A stretch of DNA of 64,000 nucleotides, from the NCBI RefSeq assembly GCF_001886735.1, contig NZ_CP018076.1, forward strand, positions 124,001 through 188,000, in the 5' to 3' direction. Shown one piece after another: positions 25,324 to 33,416 of this stretch; positions within the stretch are counted from its first letter, which is position 1; the number at the start of each line of letters is the position of its first letter. A program made the translations under genes and the position numbers. This DNA is from Sulfitobacter alexandrii (GTDB lineage Bacteria; Pseudomonadota; Alphaproteobacteria; Rhodobacterales; Rhodobacteraceae). The notes under the pieces were generated by a model that was not told the origin of the DNA, ran no database searches, and worked only from the letters and a program-made list of their open reading frames with translations.

Positions 25324-26634
25324 CTACGTCGGTCCGCTGCGCAGGTTCTCCGGCAGCCACGTGGCAAGATCGGGGAACCAGATCAGGATGAACACCATCA
25401 CGACCATGATGGCGAACATCGGCAGCGCCGCTTTCGTGATGTACCCCATCTCGTGGTCGGTCATGCCCTGAAGGACAAAGAGGTTGAAGCCGATGGGCGG
25501 CGTGATCTGCGCCATCTCCACGACGACGACCACGAAGATGCCAAACCAGATCAGGTCGATCCCCGCTTCGCGGACCATCGGTTCGACCACCGCCATGGTG
25601 AGAACCACCGATGAAATCCCGTCGAGGAACATCCCCAGCACGATATAGAAGACCAGCAGCGCCATCAGCAGCTGAAAGCGGCTCAGCTCCATCGCGGCGA
25701 TACCGTCCGCGAGCGCACGGGGCAGACCGGTGAAGCCCATCGAAAGCTTGAGAAACGCCGCCCCCGCGAGGATGAGCGCGATCATGGCCGAGGTGCGCAT
25801 GGCGCCCATCAGGCTTTCGCGGAAACTGTGCCAGTTCAACGAACCCTGGACCAGCGCCAGCACCAGCGCGCCGATCACGCCAATCGCGGCCGCTTCCGTC
25901 GCGGTGGCAAAGCCGAGGTACATGGACCCGATGACGACCGTGATCAACGCGAAGACGGGCAGCAGGAAGCGGGAGTTGCGCAGCTTTTCCGCAAAGCCCA
26001 TCCCGGTCTCCTGCTTTGGGTTCCAGTCCTTCGACGTCAGCGAGACGACGGCGGCATAGCCCATGAACATCAGCGCAAGGATGAGACCGGGCAGGACGCC
26101 GGCGAAGAAAAGCTTGGTGATGCTCTCGTTCACCGTCACGCCATAGACGATCAGCGCCAGCGAGGGCGGGATCATCAGGCCGAGTGTCGCCGCACCGGCC
26201 AATGTGCCGATGATCATCTTTTCAGGGTAATTGCGGCTGCGCAGTTCCGGGATGGACATCTTGCCGACCGTGGTCAGCGTCGCGGCAGAAGAGCCGGAGA
26301 CGGCAGCGAAAACCGTACAGCCGACGATGTTGGTGTGCACCAGTCCGCCGGGCAACCGTGCGAGCCATGGGGCAAGCCCCTTGAACATGTCCTCCGACAG
26401 GCGTGTGCGATACAGGATTTCACCCATCCAGATGAACAGGGGGAGCGCCGTCAGTGTCCAGGAACTCGACGATGCCCAGATCGTGGTGATCATCGTGTCG
26501 CCGACCGGCCGGGTGGTGAACAGCTCCATCCCGACCCAGGCGACGCCCATCAGGGCCAGCCCGACCCAGACACCGGTGCCGAGCAGGAAAAACAGGACGA
26601 AGAGGAAAAGCGTGATGGCATAGACTTCGGTCAT
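25324..26634 (-). CDS. dctM: TRAP transporter large permease
   Basis: Sodium-coupled TRAP transporter membrane subunit, 436 residues and about 12 helices. Family blocks seen are LPLFIWMGEILYRTRLSEDMF, GCTVFAAVSGSSAATLTTVGKM, LMIPPSLALIVYGV and MAQITPPIGFNLFVLQGM. It works with the small permease upstream (4-base gap) and the periplasmic DctP. Given the operon, the solute may be 5-oxoproline or a related amino-acid derivative; that is inference from neighbours only. Confidence 0.95.
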   Translation of the reverse strand: MTEVYAITLFLFVLFFLLGTGVWVGLALMGVAWVGMELFTTRPVGDTMITTIWASSSSWTLTALPLFIWMGEILYRTRLSEDMFKGLAPWLARLPGGLVHTNIVGCTVFAAVSGSSAATLTTVGKMSIPELRSRNYPEKMIIGTLAGAATLGLMIPPSLALIVYGVTVNESITKLFFAGVLPGLILALMFMGYAAVVSLTSKDWNPKQETGMGFAEKLRNSRFLLPVFALITVVIGSMYLGFATATEAAAIGVIGALVLALVQGSLNWHSFRESLMGAMRTSAMIALILAGAAFLKLSMGFTGLPRALADGIAAMELSRFQLLMALLVFYIVLGMFLDGISSVVLTMAVVEPMVREAGIDLIWFGIFVVVVVEMAQITPPIGFNLFVLQGMTDHEMGYITKAALPMFAIMVVMVFILIWFPDLATWLPENLRSGPT

Positions 26635-26638
26635 CGGG

Positions 26639-27163
26639 TCATTCTCCGAAGCTCTGATCGACGATGTCGCGGGTCATGCGGTGACGACCGCGGAAGATCA
26701 CGTGAAGCAGGTTGTCCGTCAGCGCGATGCCGAGGATCGCACCCCCGACCACCATGACGGACTGCGGAATCCACAGAAGGGTGGCATCCTGATCCTGGCT
26801 GACTTCGTTGAATTTCCAGGACCAGTAAACGAACCAGTAGGCGTAGTAGGTGAAGTACCACGCGATCGCGGCACCAAGGGCGAAACACCAGATCTCCACC
26901 AGTCGTTTCGGACCTTCCAGCAGCACGTTCAGCAGGATCGACACCCGGATATGGGCCCCCCGGTTCAACGCATTGGCAAAAGCGAGGAAGCTTGCGCCCG
27001 CCATGGCGTATCCGGCATAGCTTGCAGCCCCCGGAAAGACCGCGCCGGACCATCGCGCAACCATCTGCGCCACGATCAACAGCAGGATCGCAACCAGGCA
27101 GACCGCAGCCAGGGCACCGGCCGCAACATAAAGCGTGTCGAGGGATTTGCGCAGCGCCGCCAT
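26639..27163 (-). CDS. dctQ: TRAP transporter small permease
   Basis: Four-helix small membrane subunit, 174 residues. It has the family pattern of an N-terminal amphipathic start, then LAAVCLVAILLLIVAQMVARW, GYAMAGASFLAFANALNRGAHIRVSILL and a C-terminal helix. It lies between dctP and dctM; the 62-base gap to dctP contains a strong hairpin that may set the ratio of binding protein to permease. Confidence 0.92.
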   Translation of the reverse strand: MAALRKSLDTLYVAAGALAAVCLVAILLLIVAQMVARWSGAVFPGAASYAGYAMAGASFLAFANALNRGAHIRVSILLNVLLEGPKRLVEIWCFALGAAIAWYFTYYAYWFVYWSWKFNEVSQDQDATLLWIPQSVMVVGGAILGIALTDNLLHVIFRGRHRMTRDIVDQSFGE

Positions 27164-27186
27164 CCGTACCGCCTTTCAATTGAGGA

Positions 27187-27214
27187 GGGGGGGGCCGACG
27201 TGCCGGCCCACCCC
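27187..27214 (-). terminator. intercistronic hairpin between dctP and dctQ
   Basis: Eleven-base arms (plus strand GGGGGGGGCCG at 27187-27197 and CGGCCCACCCC at 27204-27214) pair with one mismatch across a six-base loop. There is no U-run, so partial attenuation or 3'-end protection of dctP mRNA is likelier than full termination. Confidence 0.5.
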
Positions 27215-27225
27215 TTGTTGGTGCA

Positions 27226-28215
27226 TCAGTTCATGGATTTGTAGCTGTCGACCAGCGCCTGACCCTGTTCGCCGGCGGCTTCCAGCCATTCGGCCGTCAT
27301 CGTCTCGCCGATTTCGCGAAGGCCGGACATCAGTTCTTCGCTGGCGGGCTGGACGATCATGCCGCCCTCCTCGAGGCCGTCGTAGGTGAACTGGGTATAG
27401 TCCTTGGCCATCTGAAGGCCGCGGGTCTCGGCGTCGGAGGCGCAGAGATTGATCGCCTCCTTGTTCTCGTCGGAGACACCTTCCCAGACACCTGCGTTGA
27501 CCATCACGTAGTTGCGCGGCAGCCAAGCGTCGACTTCGTAGAAGTGCGTGAGGCTTTCCCAGACCTTCTGGTCATAGCCGGTCGCACCCGAGGAGATCAT
27601 CGACTCGGCCACGCCGGTGGCAAAGGCCTGGCTGACTTCAGCCGCTTCGATGGTCACGGGCGACATGCCGGTGAGTTCCGCCAGCCGCGCGGTGGTGTTG
27701 TTGTAGGACCGGAACTTGACGCCTTCCATGTCCTCGACGCTGTTGACCTCTTTCTTGAAGTAGAGACCCTGCGGCGGCCACGGCACGTTGTAGAGCAGGT
27801 GCAGACCCTGCTCTTCCAGCAGCGCTTCGATCTCGGGCTGCGCGGCCTCCCACAACTTGCCGCTGGCCTCGAACGAGGGCGCGAGGAAGGGGATGCTGTC
27901 GAAGCCGAACAGGGCGTTCTCGTTCTGGTGGCCGGACAGCAGACGCTCGCCGATCTGGACCTGGCCGGTCTGGATCGCCCGCTTGATGTCGGCCCCGGCA
28001 AAGAGCGAGCCGCCCGGATGCACCGTGATTTCGATCTCGCCGTTTGTGGCCTCGGTAACGCAATTGGCGAACTCGACACCGTTCTCGGTGTGGAAGTTGG
28101 ACGCCGAATAGGCCATCGGCATGTCCCACTTTTCCTGGGCAAAGGCAGGCAGGGCGCTGCCCAGTGTCAGTGCAGCGGTGGCCGCGGTTGCCATCAATTT
28201 CCGTGTGATGTTCAT
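27226..28215 (-). CDS. dctP: TRAP transporter periplasmic substrate-binding protein
   Basis: Solute receptor of the first TRAP system. 329 residues from the ATG at 28215, preceded by GGGAGA. It has a Sec signal peptide ending ALPAFAQ, then the DctP fold: FANCVTEATNGEIEITVHPGG, LFAGADIKRAIQTGQVQIGE, and VKFRSYNNTTARLAELTGM, where the conserved Arg that binds a carboxylate would be R in KFRSYN. The residues fit a carboxylate ligand but do not identify it. A longer in-frame start at 28446 lacks the signal peptide and is rejected. Confidence 0.94.
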   Translation of the reverse strand: MNITRKLMATAATAALTLGSALPAFAQEKWDMPMAYSASNFHTENGVEFANCVTEATNGEIEITVHPGGSLFAGADIKRAIQTGQVQIGERLLSGHQNENALFGFDSIPFLAPSFEASGKLWEAAQPEIEALLEEQGLHLLYNVPWPPQGLYFKKEVNSVEDMEGVKFRSYNNTTARLAELTGMSPVTIEAAEVSQAFATGVAESMISSGATGYDQKVWESLTHFYEVDAWLPRNYVMVNAGVWEGVSDENKEAINLCASDAETRGLQMAKDYTQFTYDGLEEGGMIVQPASEELMSGLREIGETMTAEWLEAAGEQGQALVDSYKSMN

Positions 28216-28244
28216 CGTTTTCTCCCGGTTGGTTATGGATCGCG

Positions 28245-29483
28245 CTATTGGAAGCGCTGTGGGTGATAGGGGGAAAGGTCGGTGTTGACCTTTTGCCCGG
28301 TGATCAATCCGGCGACCAGTCGGCCCGTTTTCGGTCCGCCAGTCAACCCGATGTGATGGTGCCCGAAGGCGGTGAAGACCCTGCTTTGCCCAACCTCTCC
28401 GATCAGGGGGAGGCTGTCGCTGGGGGCGGGTCGATGCCCCAGCCATTCGATTTCGTTCGCCGCCTGCAATTCGGGAAAGGCGCGCTTCGCATGGCGGCGC
28501 AGCAATTCCAGCGGCGCGCGGCTGGGACCGGCCTCCAGCCCGCCGAACTCGAGGATGCCGGCGCAGCGCAATCCCTGTTCCATCGGTGTCGCGACGAATT
28601 TCCCGCTGGCGATCATCGTGGGCTGGCGCGGCCCGCCCGTGGCACCCTCGAAAACCACGTGATAGCCGCGTTCGGTTTCGAGCGGCACGTTCAGCCCCAG
28701 CTTTGCCATCATCGGCTTTGACCAGACCCCCGTGGCCAGCACGAGCGCATCGCAGGGTATCTTGCCCGCGTCGGTCAGCACCCCGGTAACGCGGCCATCC
28801 GTCATGTCGAAGTCCTTGACCGTCGCCTGGACCAGTTTTCCACCCCGGTCGGACAGGGCCGCGGCCAGGGCCTGAACGTAACCGCCAGGACTGCGGATGA
28901 AGCCGTGGTTCTTCATCACCGCAAGACAGGTGATGTCGGGGCCCAAAGCCGGATCATACTCCCGGACCGCACGCCCCTCGATCAGTTCCGGCACAAAGCC
29001 GGCGTCCCGGCGCAGATCCCAGGTGTATTTCTCGGCGTCGAAATCGGCTCTGCTCTTGTAAGCAAAGCAATAGTCGCTGTCGCTCACCCAATCGCCCAGA
29101 CCAAGCTCATCGCAGAGGCTCTTGTGCTGTTCGACGGAGTCGCCGACGATCGGCGTCAACGCACGGGCGATCCGACGGGTGTCGGCATCATTCGCGTTGG
29201 CCATGTATCGGCGCAACCAAGGCAACAGGCGGGGGACATAGGGCCATCGCAGGAACAAGGGAAAGTCCCGATCGAACACCATTCCGGGCGCCTTGCGCAT
29301 CAGGCCGGGGCCTGTGACCGGCACCATCGAACAGGCTGCAAGGACACCGGCGTTTCCGTGCGAGGTGCCTGTGCCGGGCAGGCCGCGATCGATCACCGTC
29401 ACCTCTGCGCCCGCACGGCGAAGCCAGATGGCGGTGGAAATGCCGACAATGCCGGCGCCGATCACGACAACATGGCGGTTCAT
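28245..29483 (-). CDS. FAD-dependent D-amino-acid-dehydrogenase-like oxidoreductase
   Basis: 412 residues of the DAO/DadA family. The N-terminal dinucleotide-binding motif HVVVIGAGIVGISTAIWLRRAG, the LATGVWSKPMM block and the C-terminal GHHHIGLTGGPKTGRLVAGLI are typical of flavoprotein dehydrogenases of D-amino or imino acids coupled to the respiratory chain. First gene of the eight-gene operon; 29 bases separate it from dctP. With pxpBCA downstream, it could feed a cyclic amino acid (D-proline or hydroxyproline type, or another imino acid) into the pathway. That link is inference. Confidence 0.85.
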   Translation of the reverse strand: MNRHVVVIGAGIVGISTAIWLRRAGAEVTVIDRGLPGTGTSHGNAGVLAACSMVPVTGPGLMRKAPGMVFDRDFPLFLRWPYVPRLLPWLRRYMANANDADTRRIARALTPIVGDSVEQHKSLCDELGLGDWVSDSDYCFAYKSRADFDAEKYTWDLRRDAGFVPELIEGRAVREYDPALGPDITCLAVMKNHGFIRSPGGYVQALAAALSDRGGKLVQATVKDFDMTDGRVTGVLTDAGKIPCDALVLATGVWSKPMMAKLGLNVPLETERGYHVVFEGATGGPRQPTMIASGKFVATPMEQGLRCAGILEFGGLEAGPSRAPLELLRRHAKRAFPELQAANEIEWLGHRPAPSDSLPLIGEVGQSRVFTAFGHHHIGLTGGPKTGRLVAGLITGQKVNTDLSPYHPQRFQ

Positions 29484-29553
29484 CTGGCGATCTTGCGGAT
29501 CATGAAATGATCTACCCCCCGATTCCTTTCCGGCATCATTGCACGAAATTACA

Positions 29554-29572
29554 AAACATCAACGAAATGTTT
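29554..29572. promoter_or_regulatory. inverted repeat in the promoter region of the dehydrogenase-TRAP-pxp operon
   Basis: AAACAT, seven bases, ATGTTT, in the only AT-rich part of the 167-base gap upstream of the operon's first ATG. It has operator-like symmetry; the regulator is unknown. Confidence 0.4.
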
Positions 29573-29650
29573 GCAAATTGTCATTGTTGGTCCGCGGGCG
29601 ACCGCAGCCTGCCTAATCGGTTGGCTGACGTGATGCCCAGGTAAGTGGTT

Positions 29651-31252
29651 TCAGTCGCGCGCGTCCTGAAGAATCAGGTCGCTCGCCTTTTCACCGATCA
29701 TGATCGCGGGGGCGTTCGTATTGCCCGAGACGATCTCGGGCATGATCGAGCAATCCGCGACCCGCAGGCCATGGATGCCATGCACCCGCAAACGGTCGTC
29801 CACCACGGCATCCTTGCCGGTGCCCATCTTGCAGGTGCCGGTGGGGTGATAGATCGAGGCGCTGTTACTGCGCGCCCAATCGAGTGTCGCGTCGTAATCA
29901 TCCATCGGCAGGCTGGCGTTGGGGCGATATTCCTCGGATATCTTGGTGGTCAGCGGCGCATGCCGCGCGATGCGGCGGGCGATCTTGACCCCTTCGACGA
30001 CAGTGCGGCAATCGGTTTCGGTGCTCAGGTAGTTCGGAATGATCCGGGGATGGTCGCGCGGCGCGGCCGACTTCAGCCGGATCTCTCCGCGGCTCTCGGG
30101 CCGAAGCTGGCAAACCGACATGGTGAAAGCGGAGAACCTGTCCGCACCCTTGCCAGGGTTTTCCGCCGACAGCGGCTGCACGTGGAACTGGATGTCCGGC
30201 GTTTCAAGGTCTTCGCGTGTCCTGAGAAAACCTGTGGCCAGGCTTGCCGCCATGGTCATCGGCCCGGCGCGGAACATGAGATACTTCAGCCCGATCTTCG
30301 CCTGCCCCCTCAGGGTGCTGACCTCGTCGTTCAGCGTGGGTTCGTTGCACTTGTAGACCAGCCGGACCTGGAGGTGATCCTGAAGGTTTTTGCCCACGCC
30401 CGGAAGGTCGTGGATCACCCCGATCCCGTGGTGCGACAACTGGTCCGCGTCTCCGATGCCCGACAACATCAGCAGCTGGGGGGAGTTGATCGCACCTCCG
30501 GACAGCACGATTTCGCGGTTGGCGGTCACCGTCTGCTGCTTGCCGGCGCGGTCGGTGAAGCTGACGCCGGTGGCGCGCCGTCCGTCCAGCAGGATGCGAT
30601 CGACCTGCGCGTGGGTCACGATCCGCAGGTTCGGCCGTTTCCTGACGGGGTTGAGATAGGCGACCGCGCTGGAGCAGCGCCGCCCGTTGCGCGATGTCAG
30701 CTGGAAGAATCCCACCCCTTCCTGCGTCGCGCCGTTGTAGTCCGGGTTGAACGGATAGCCCGCCGCCTGCGCCGCCGCGACCCATGCATCCGTGATCGGC
30801 CGCTGGATCCGCATGTTCGAGACCGACAGCGGGCCCTTGTCCCCGTGAAAGGCATCGGCGCCGCGTTCATTGTTCTCCGCCCGCTTGAACAGGGGCAGGA
30901 CATCGTCCCAGCCCCAGCCGCGGTTCCCCATCTGTCGCCACCTGTCGTAATCCTGCGGCTGTCCGCGGACGTAGAGCAGGCCGTTGAGGGATGACGATCC
31001 GCCCAGCACCTTGCCGCGGGGCCATTCGATGGACCGCCCGTTCAGGCCTGGATCGGGTTCGGTCTTGTAGCACCAGTCGACGGAAGGGTTGTGGATGGTC
31101 TTGAAGTAGCCGACCGGAATGTGAATCCAAGGATTGAGATCGCGCCCGCCAGCCTCGAGCAGGATGACGGAGGTCTTCGGGTCCGCGCTGAGCCTGTTGG
31201 CCAGCACGCATCCGGCGGAGCCTGCCCCTATCACGATGTAATCCGCATTCAT
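29651..31252 (-). CDS. GMC-family choline-dehydrogenase-like oxidoreductase
   Basis: 533 residues from the ATG at 31252, which has GGGAGGACC upstream. FAD-binding motif DYIVIGAGSAGCVLANRLS and GMC signature 1 in WPRGKVLGGSSSLNGLLYVRG, with signature 2 in GGAINSPQLLMLSGIG. The C-terminal active-site region has SIYHPTGTCKMG and SGNTNAPAIMIGEKASDLI, with His and Asn in place. It oxidises an alcohol with FAD; choline dehydrogenase is the closest named type by motif, but many roseobacter paralogues act on other alcohols. It diverges from the second TRAP operon, which suggests a shared substrate and control. Confidence 0.9.
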   Translation of the reverse strand: MNADYIVIGAGSAGCVLANRLSADPKTSVILLEAGGRDLNPWIHIPVGYFKTIHNPSVDWCYKTEPDPGLNGRSIEWPRGKVLGGSSSLNGLLYVRGQPQDYDRWRQMGNRGWGWDDVLPLFKRAENNERGADAFHGDKGPLSVSNMRIQRPITDAWVAAAQAAGYPFNPDYNGATQEGVGFFQLTSRNGRRCSSAVAYLNPVRKRPNLRIVTHAQVDRILLDGRRATGVSFTDRAGKQQTVTANREIVLSGGAINSPQLLMLSGIGDADQLSHHGIGVIHDLPGVGKNLQDHLQVRLVYKCNEPTLNDEVSTLRGQAKIGLKYLMFRAGPMTMAASLATGFLRTREDLETPDIQFHVQPLSAENPGKGADRFSAFTMSVCQLRPESRGEIRLKSAAPRDHPRIIPNYLSTETDCRTVVEGVKIARRIARHAPLTTKISEEYRPNASLPMDDYDATLDWARSNSASIYHPTGTCKMGTGKDAVVDDRLRVHGIHGLRVADCSIMPEIVSGNTNAPAIMIGEKASDLILQDARD

Positions 31253-31313
31253 TTCACTGGTCCTCCCACCGGTGAAGAAATTTGTATACAGAAGCACGTT
31301 TCCATACTAGTGT

Positions 31314-31328
31314 TTTTTGAAACAAAAA
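31314..31328. promoter_or_regulatory. operator-like repeat between the GMC gene and second TRAP operon
   Basis: TTTTTG-AAA-CAAAAA in an AT-rich 118-base divergent region. GAAAC/TTTC-type symmetry is common for IclR-family sites, and an iclR-type gene closes the neighbouring operon, so it is the obvious candidate regulator. Confidence 0.45.
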
Positions 31329-31370
31329 GTCTCAATAATTAACAACTGCACTTCAATGGGAGGAACCAAG

Positions 31371-32603
31371 ATGAGTGTTCAAGAGAAACTGAAAGGCATT
31401 TCTCGCCGTGATCTGTTCAGGTTGGCTGGGCAGTACGGCATGTCGTCGACGTTGCTGGCGGCGGGTACGTTCGGCGGTGCGATGAGTCTCGGGAACCTCG
31501 CGAAGGCAGCCGAATCGACCTACGAAAAGCGGTTCTCCAAGGAGCCGAAGGTCACGTTCAAGTTCGGCGCAGCCGGGTTCAATGCCCGAAACCTGCTGAT
31601 CGAACGCGCCGGCTGTCTTGAGTTCGCCCGCGATCTGGAAAGCCGGACGGACGGCGAGATCCGGGTCGAGTTCATCGGCGACAACCAGATCTGCGGCCAG
31701 ACATCCTGCGTGGAAAAGACCCAGCAGGGCATCGTGGACATCTACGCTGCATCGACGCAGAACTCCGCAGGCGGCGCGCCGTATCTCAACGTGCTCGACT
31801 ACGCCTACATGTTCCCGTCCCGCGCGGCGCAGTATCACTTCCTCTACAGCCCGGAATCCGTCAAGCTTCTGCGCGACCCCTACGAAAAGCGGCACGGCCT
31901 CAAGTTCCTGTTCAGCCACTGCGAACTTCGGGGCATCCAGATGGGCCTCGGCTGGCAGGACAAGCCGGCCATCACCAAGCTGGAGGAAATGTTCGGCACC
32001 AAGAACCGTGTGACAGGCACGCAGCTGGGCCGGATCGCCATGCAGGCGCTCAATCTCAACCCGGTGCCGGTGGCATGGGAGGAAACGCTCGACGGTCTCA
32101 AGCAGGGCCTGATCGACGGGGCGGAAACCTGGGCATCTGCGGTGGCCTACGCGAACATGTCGCCAGTGGTGTCGCAGTCCGTGGATCTCAAGTTCTTCTG
32201 CGGTACGGAGCATACCGCGATGTCCGTTGCGGCATTCGACAGCCTGGACGGCGCGCTGCAGGACGCGGTGATGGAGTCGGCCTATCTGGCTCAGGTGCAC
32301 GTGCAGGCCGCGAACGAGGCGGCGCTGGTCAAGACTGTCGGTTTCTCCGACCCGCAGCTCCCCGGCACGATCTTTGCCGAGAACAACGTGCGCAACGTCT
32401 TCCTGCCCGACGACCAGATCAAGATGGCCGAGGAAATGTGCTCGCCCGAATACCAGCCACAGCTCTGGGAAGAATGGCGCGAGCGGCTGAATGGTTGGGC
32501 CGGCGGTCTGGATACCTACCAGGAGATCTACGACATTGCCCGGCAGATCCCTGTCGATACACTGCCCGAAAACGTGGAACCGCGCCGTTGGTGGAAGGGG
32601 TAA
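31371..32603 (+). CDS. TRAP transporter substrate-binding protein with Tat signal
   Basis: 410 residues from the ATG at 31371, preceded by GGGAGGAACCAAG. The N-terminus carries a twin-arginine signal (ISRRDLFRLAG followed by a hydrophobic stretch with AAGTFGGAMSL), unlike the Sec signal of the other DctP here. The mature part has DctP-type blocks GEIRVEFIGDNQICGQTSCVE, QQGIVDIYAASTQN and KNRVTGTQLGRIAMQ. Several cysteines and Tat export suggest a folded or cofactor-bound receptor. It starts an operon with both permeases and the IclR regulator. Confidence 0.88.
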   Translation: MSVQEKLKGISRRDLFRLAGQYGMSSTLLAAGTFGGAMSLGNLAKAAESTYEKRFSKEPKVTFKFGAAGFNARNLLIERAGCLEFARDLESRTDGEIRVEFIGDNQICGQTSCVEKTQQGIVDIYAASTQNSAGGAPYLNVLDYAYMFPSRAAQYHFLYSPESVKLLRDPYEKRHGLKFLFSHCELRGIQMGLGWQDKPAITKLEEMFGTKNRVTGTQLGRIAMQALNLNPVPVAWEETLDGLKQGLIDGAETWASAVAYANMSPVVSQSVDLKFFCGTEHTAMSVAAFDSLDGALQDAVMESAYLAQVHVQAANEAALVKTVGFSDPQLPGTIFAENNVRNVFLPDDQIKMAEEMCSPEYQPQLWEEWRERLNGWAGGLDTYQEIYDIARQIPVDTLPENVEPRRWWKG

Positions 32604-32639
32604 GACCCGAAACCCTCGAAGGGTGATACGATATTGAAT

Positions 32640-32658
32640 CCGGCCCCGCGCGGGCCGG
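32640..32658 (+). terminator. intercistronic hairpin between TRAP receptor and small permease
   Basis: Perfect seven-base stem CCGGCCC/GGGCCGG with loop CGCGC, 37 bases after the receptor stop. It mirrors the hairpin at the same place in the first TRAP operon and lacks a U-run. Confidence 0.5.
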
Positions 32659-32718
32659 GTTCCGGCAATCGTGCCGCCGGGAGGGATGGCACACAGAATT
32701 TTCCGGGGAGGAAGGCCG

Positions 32719-33416
32719 ATGTCCATGTGGGCGGACGCAATGACGATCATCACCTCGACCCTCAGCGGCGACATAGATTTCTCCAGCGTACAGGCGTACC
32801 GGTCGAATGCGGCCTGGTGGGTATTCGGTACCGTGACCTTGGTGGGCGGCGTGCTCGTCTACTATCTCTACAGGGCGGTTCCGTTTCTCGATCGCCATCT
32901 CGAACGCTCCATCGTGGTCTGGACCTATATCGTCATCGCGCTGATCATCTTCGTCGGCGTGATCCAGCGGTTCGCCTCTGATATCTGGTGGATACCGGCG
33001 GCGTGGCACGGCCAGGTCGCCTGGTCGACAACGATCCCCCCACTGCTGTTCATGGTGATGGCCTGGTTCGGATGCGCCTTCAACGTGCGCTTGCGCACGC
33101 ACCTCAGCTTTGCCGAGTTCCGGACAAACATGGCGCCGAAGTTCCAGCTGATGACGCTGGTGCTGGACGCGGTCCTCTGGATGGGTTTCTGCATCATCGT
33201 GGTGACGACGACCGCGCGCGTCACCGTCAACAGCTACAACAACTTCCAGATCGTGCTGGGCACCGACAACGTGATGCAGTGGATGTTCCTCGTCACGGTG
33301 CCGATCGCGTTCATCCTCATGGCGGGCCGGGTGATCGAGAACCTGCTGGAGGATCTGCGCAACTACCGGAATGGCCGGCCGCTCATCGAGCAGGCCGTGA
33401 TCGGGGGGACGTGTGA
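32719..33416 (+). pseudogene. TRAP small permease with an apparent one-base frameshift at its 3' end
   Basis: From the ATG at 32719 (GGGGAGGAAGG upstream) the product is a DctQ-like membrane protein with about five hydrophobic segments (WWVFGTVTLVGGVLVYYLY, VVWTYIVIALIIFVGVI, LLFMVMAWFGCAFNVRL, LVLDAVLWMGFCIIVV, WMFLVTVPIAFILMAGRVI). As written the frame does not stop but runs about 710 bases out of phase through the large permease. At G6 (33403-33408) one more G would give VIGGDV and a TGA that overlaps the next ATG as TGATG, the arrangement expected here, and 232 residues in all. I therefore end the gene at 33416. Confidence 0.8.

Noticed and set aside
31317..31370. Longer start of the Tat-type TRAP receptor at 31317
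   Set aside because: It would place 18 residues before a start with a much better ribosome binding site and shift the twin-arginine signal away from the N-terminus.
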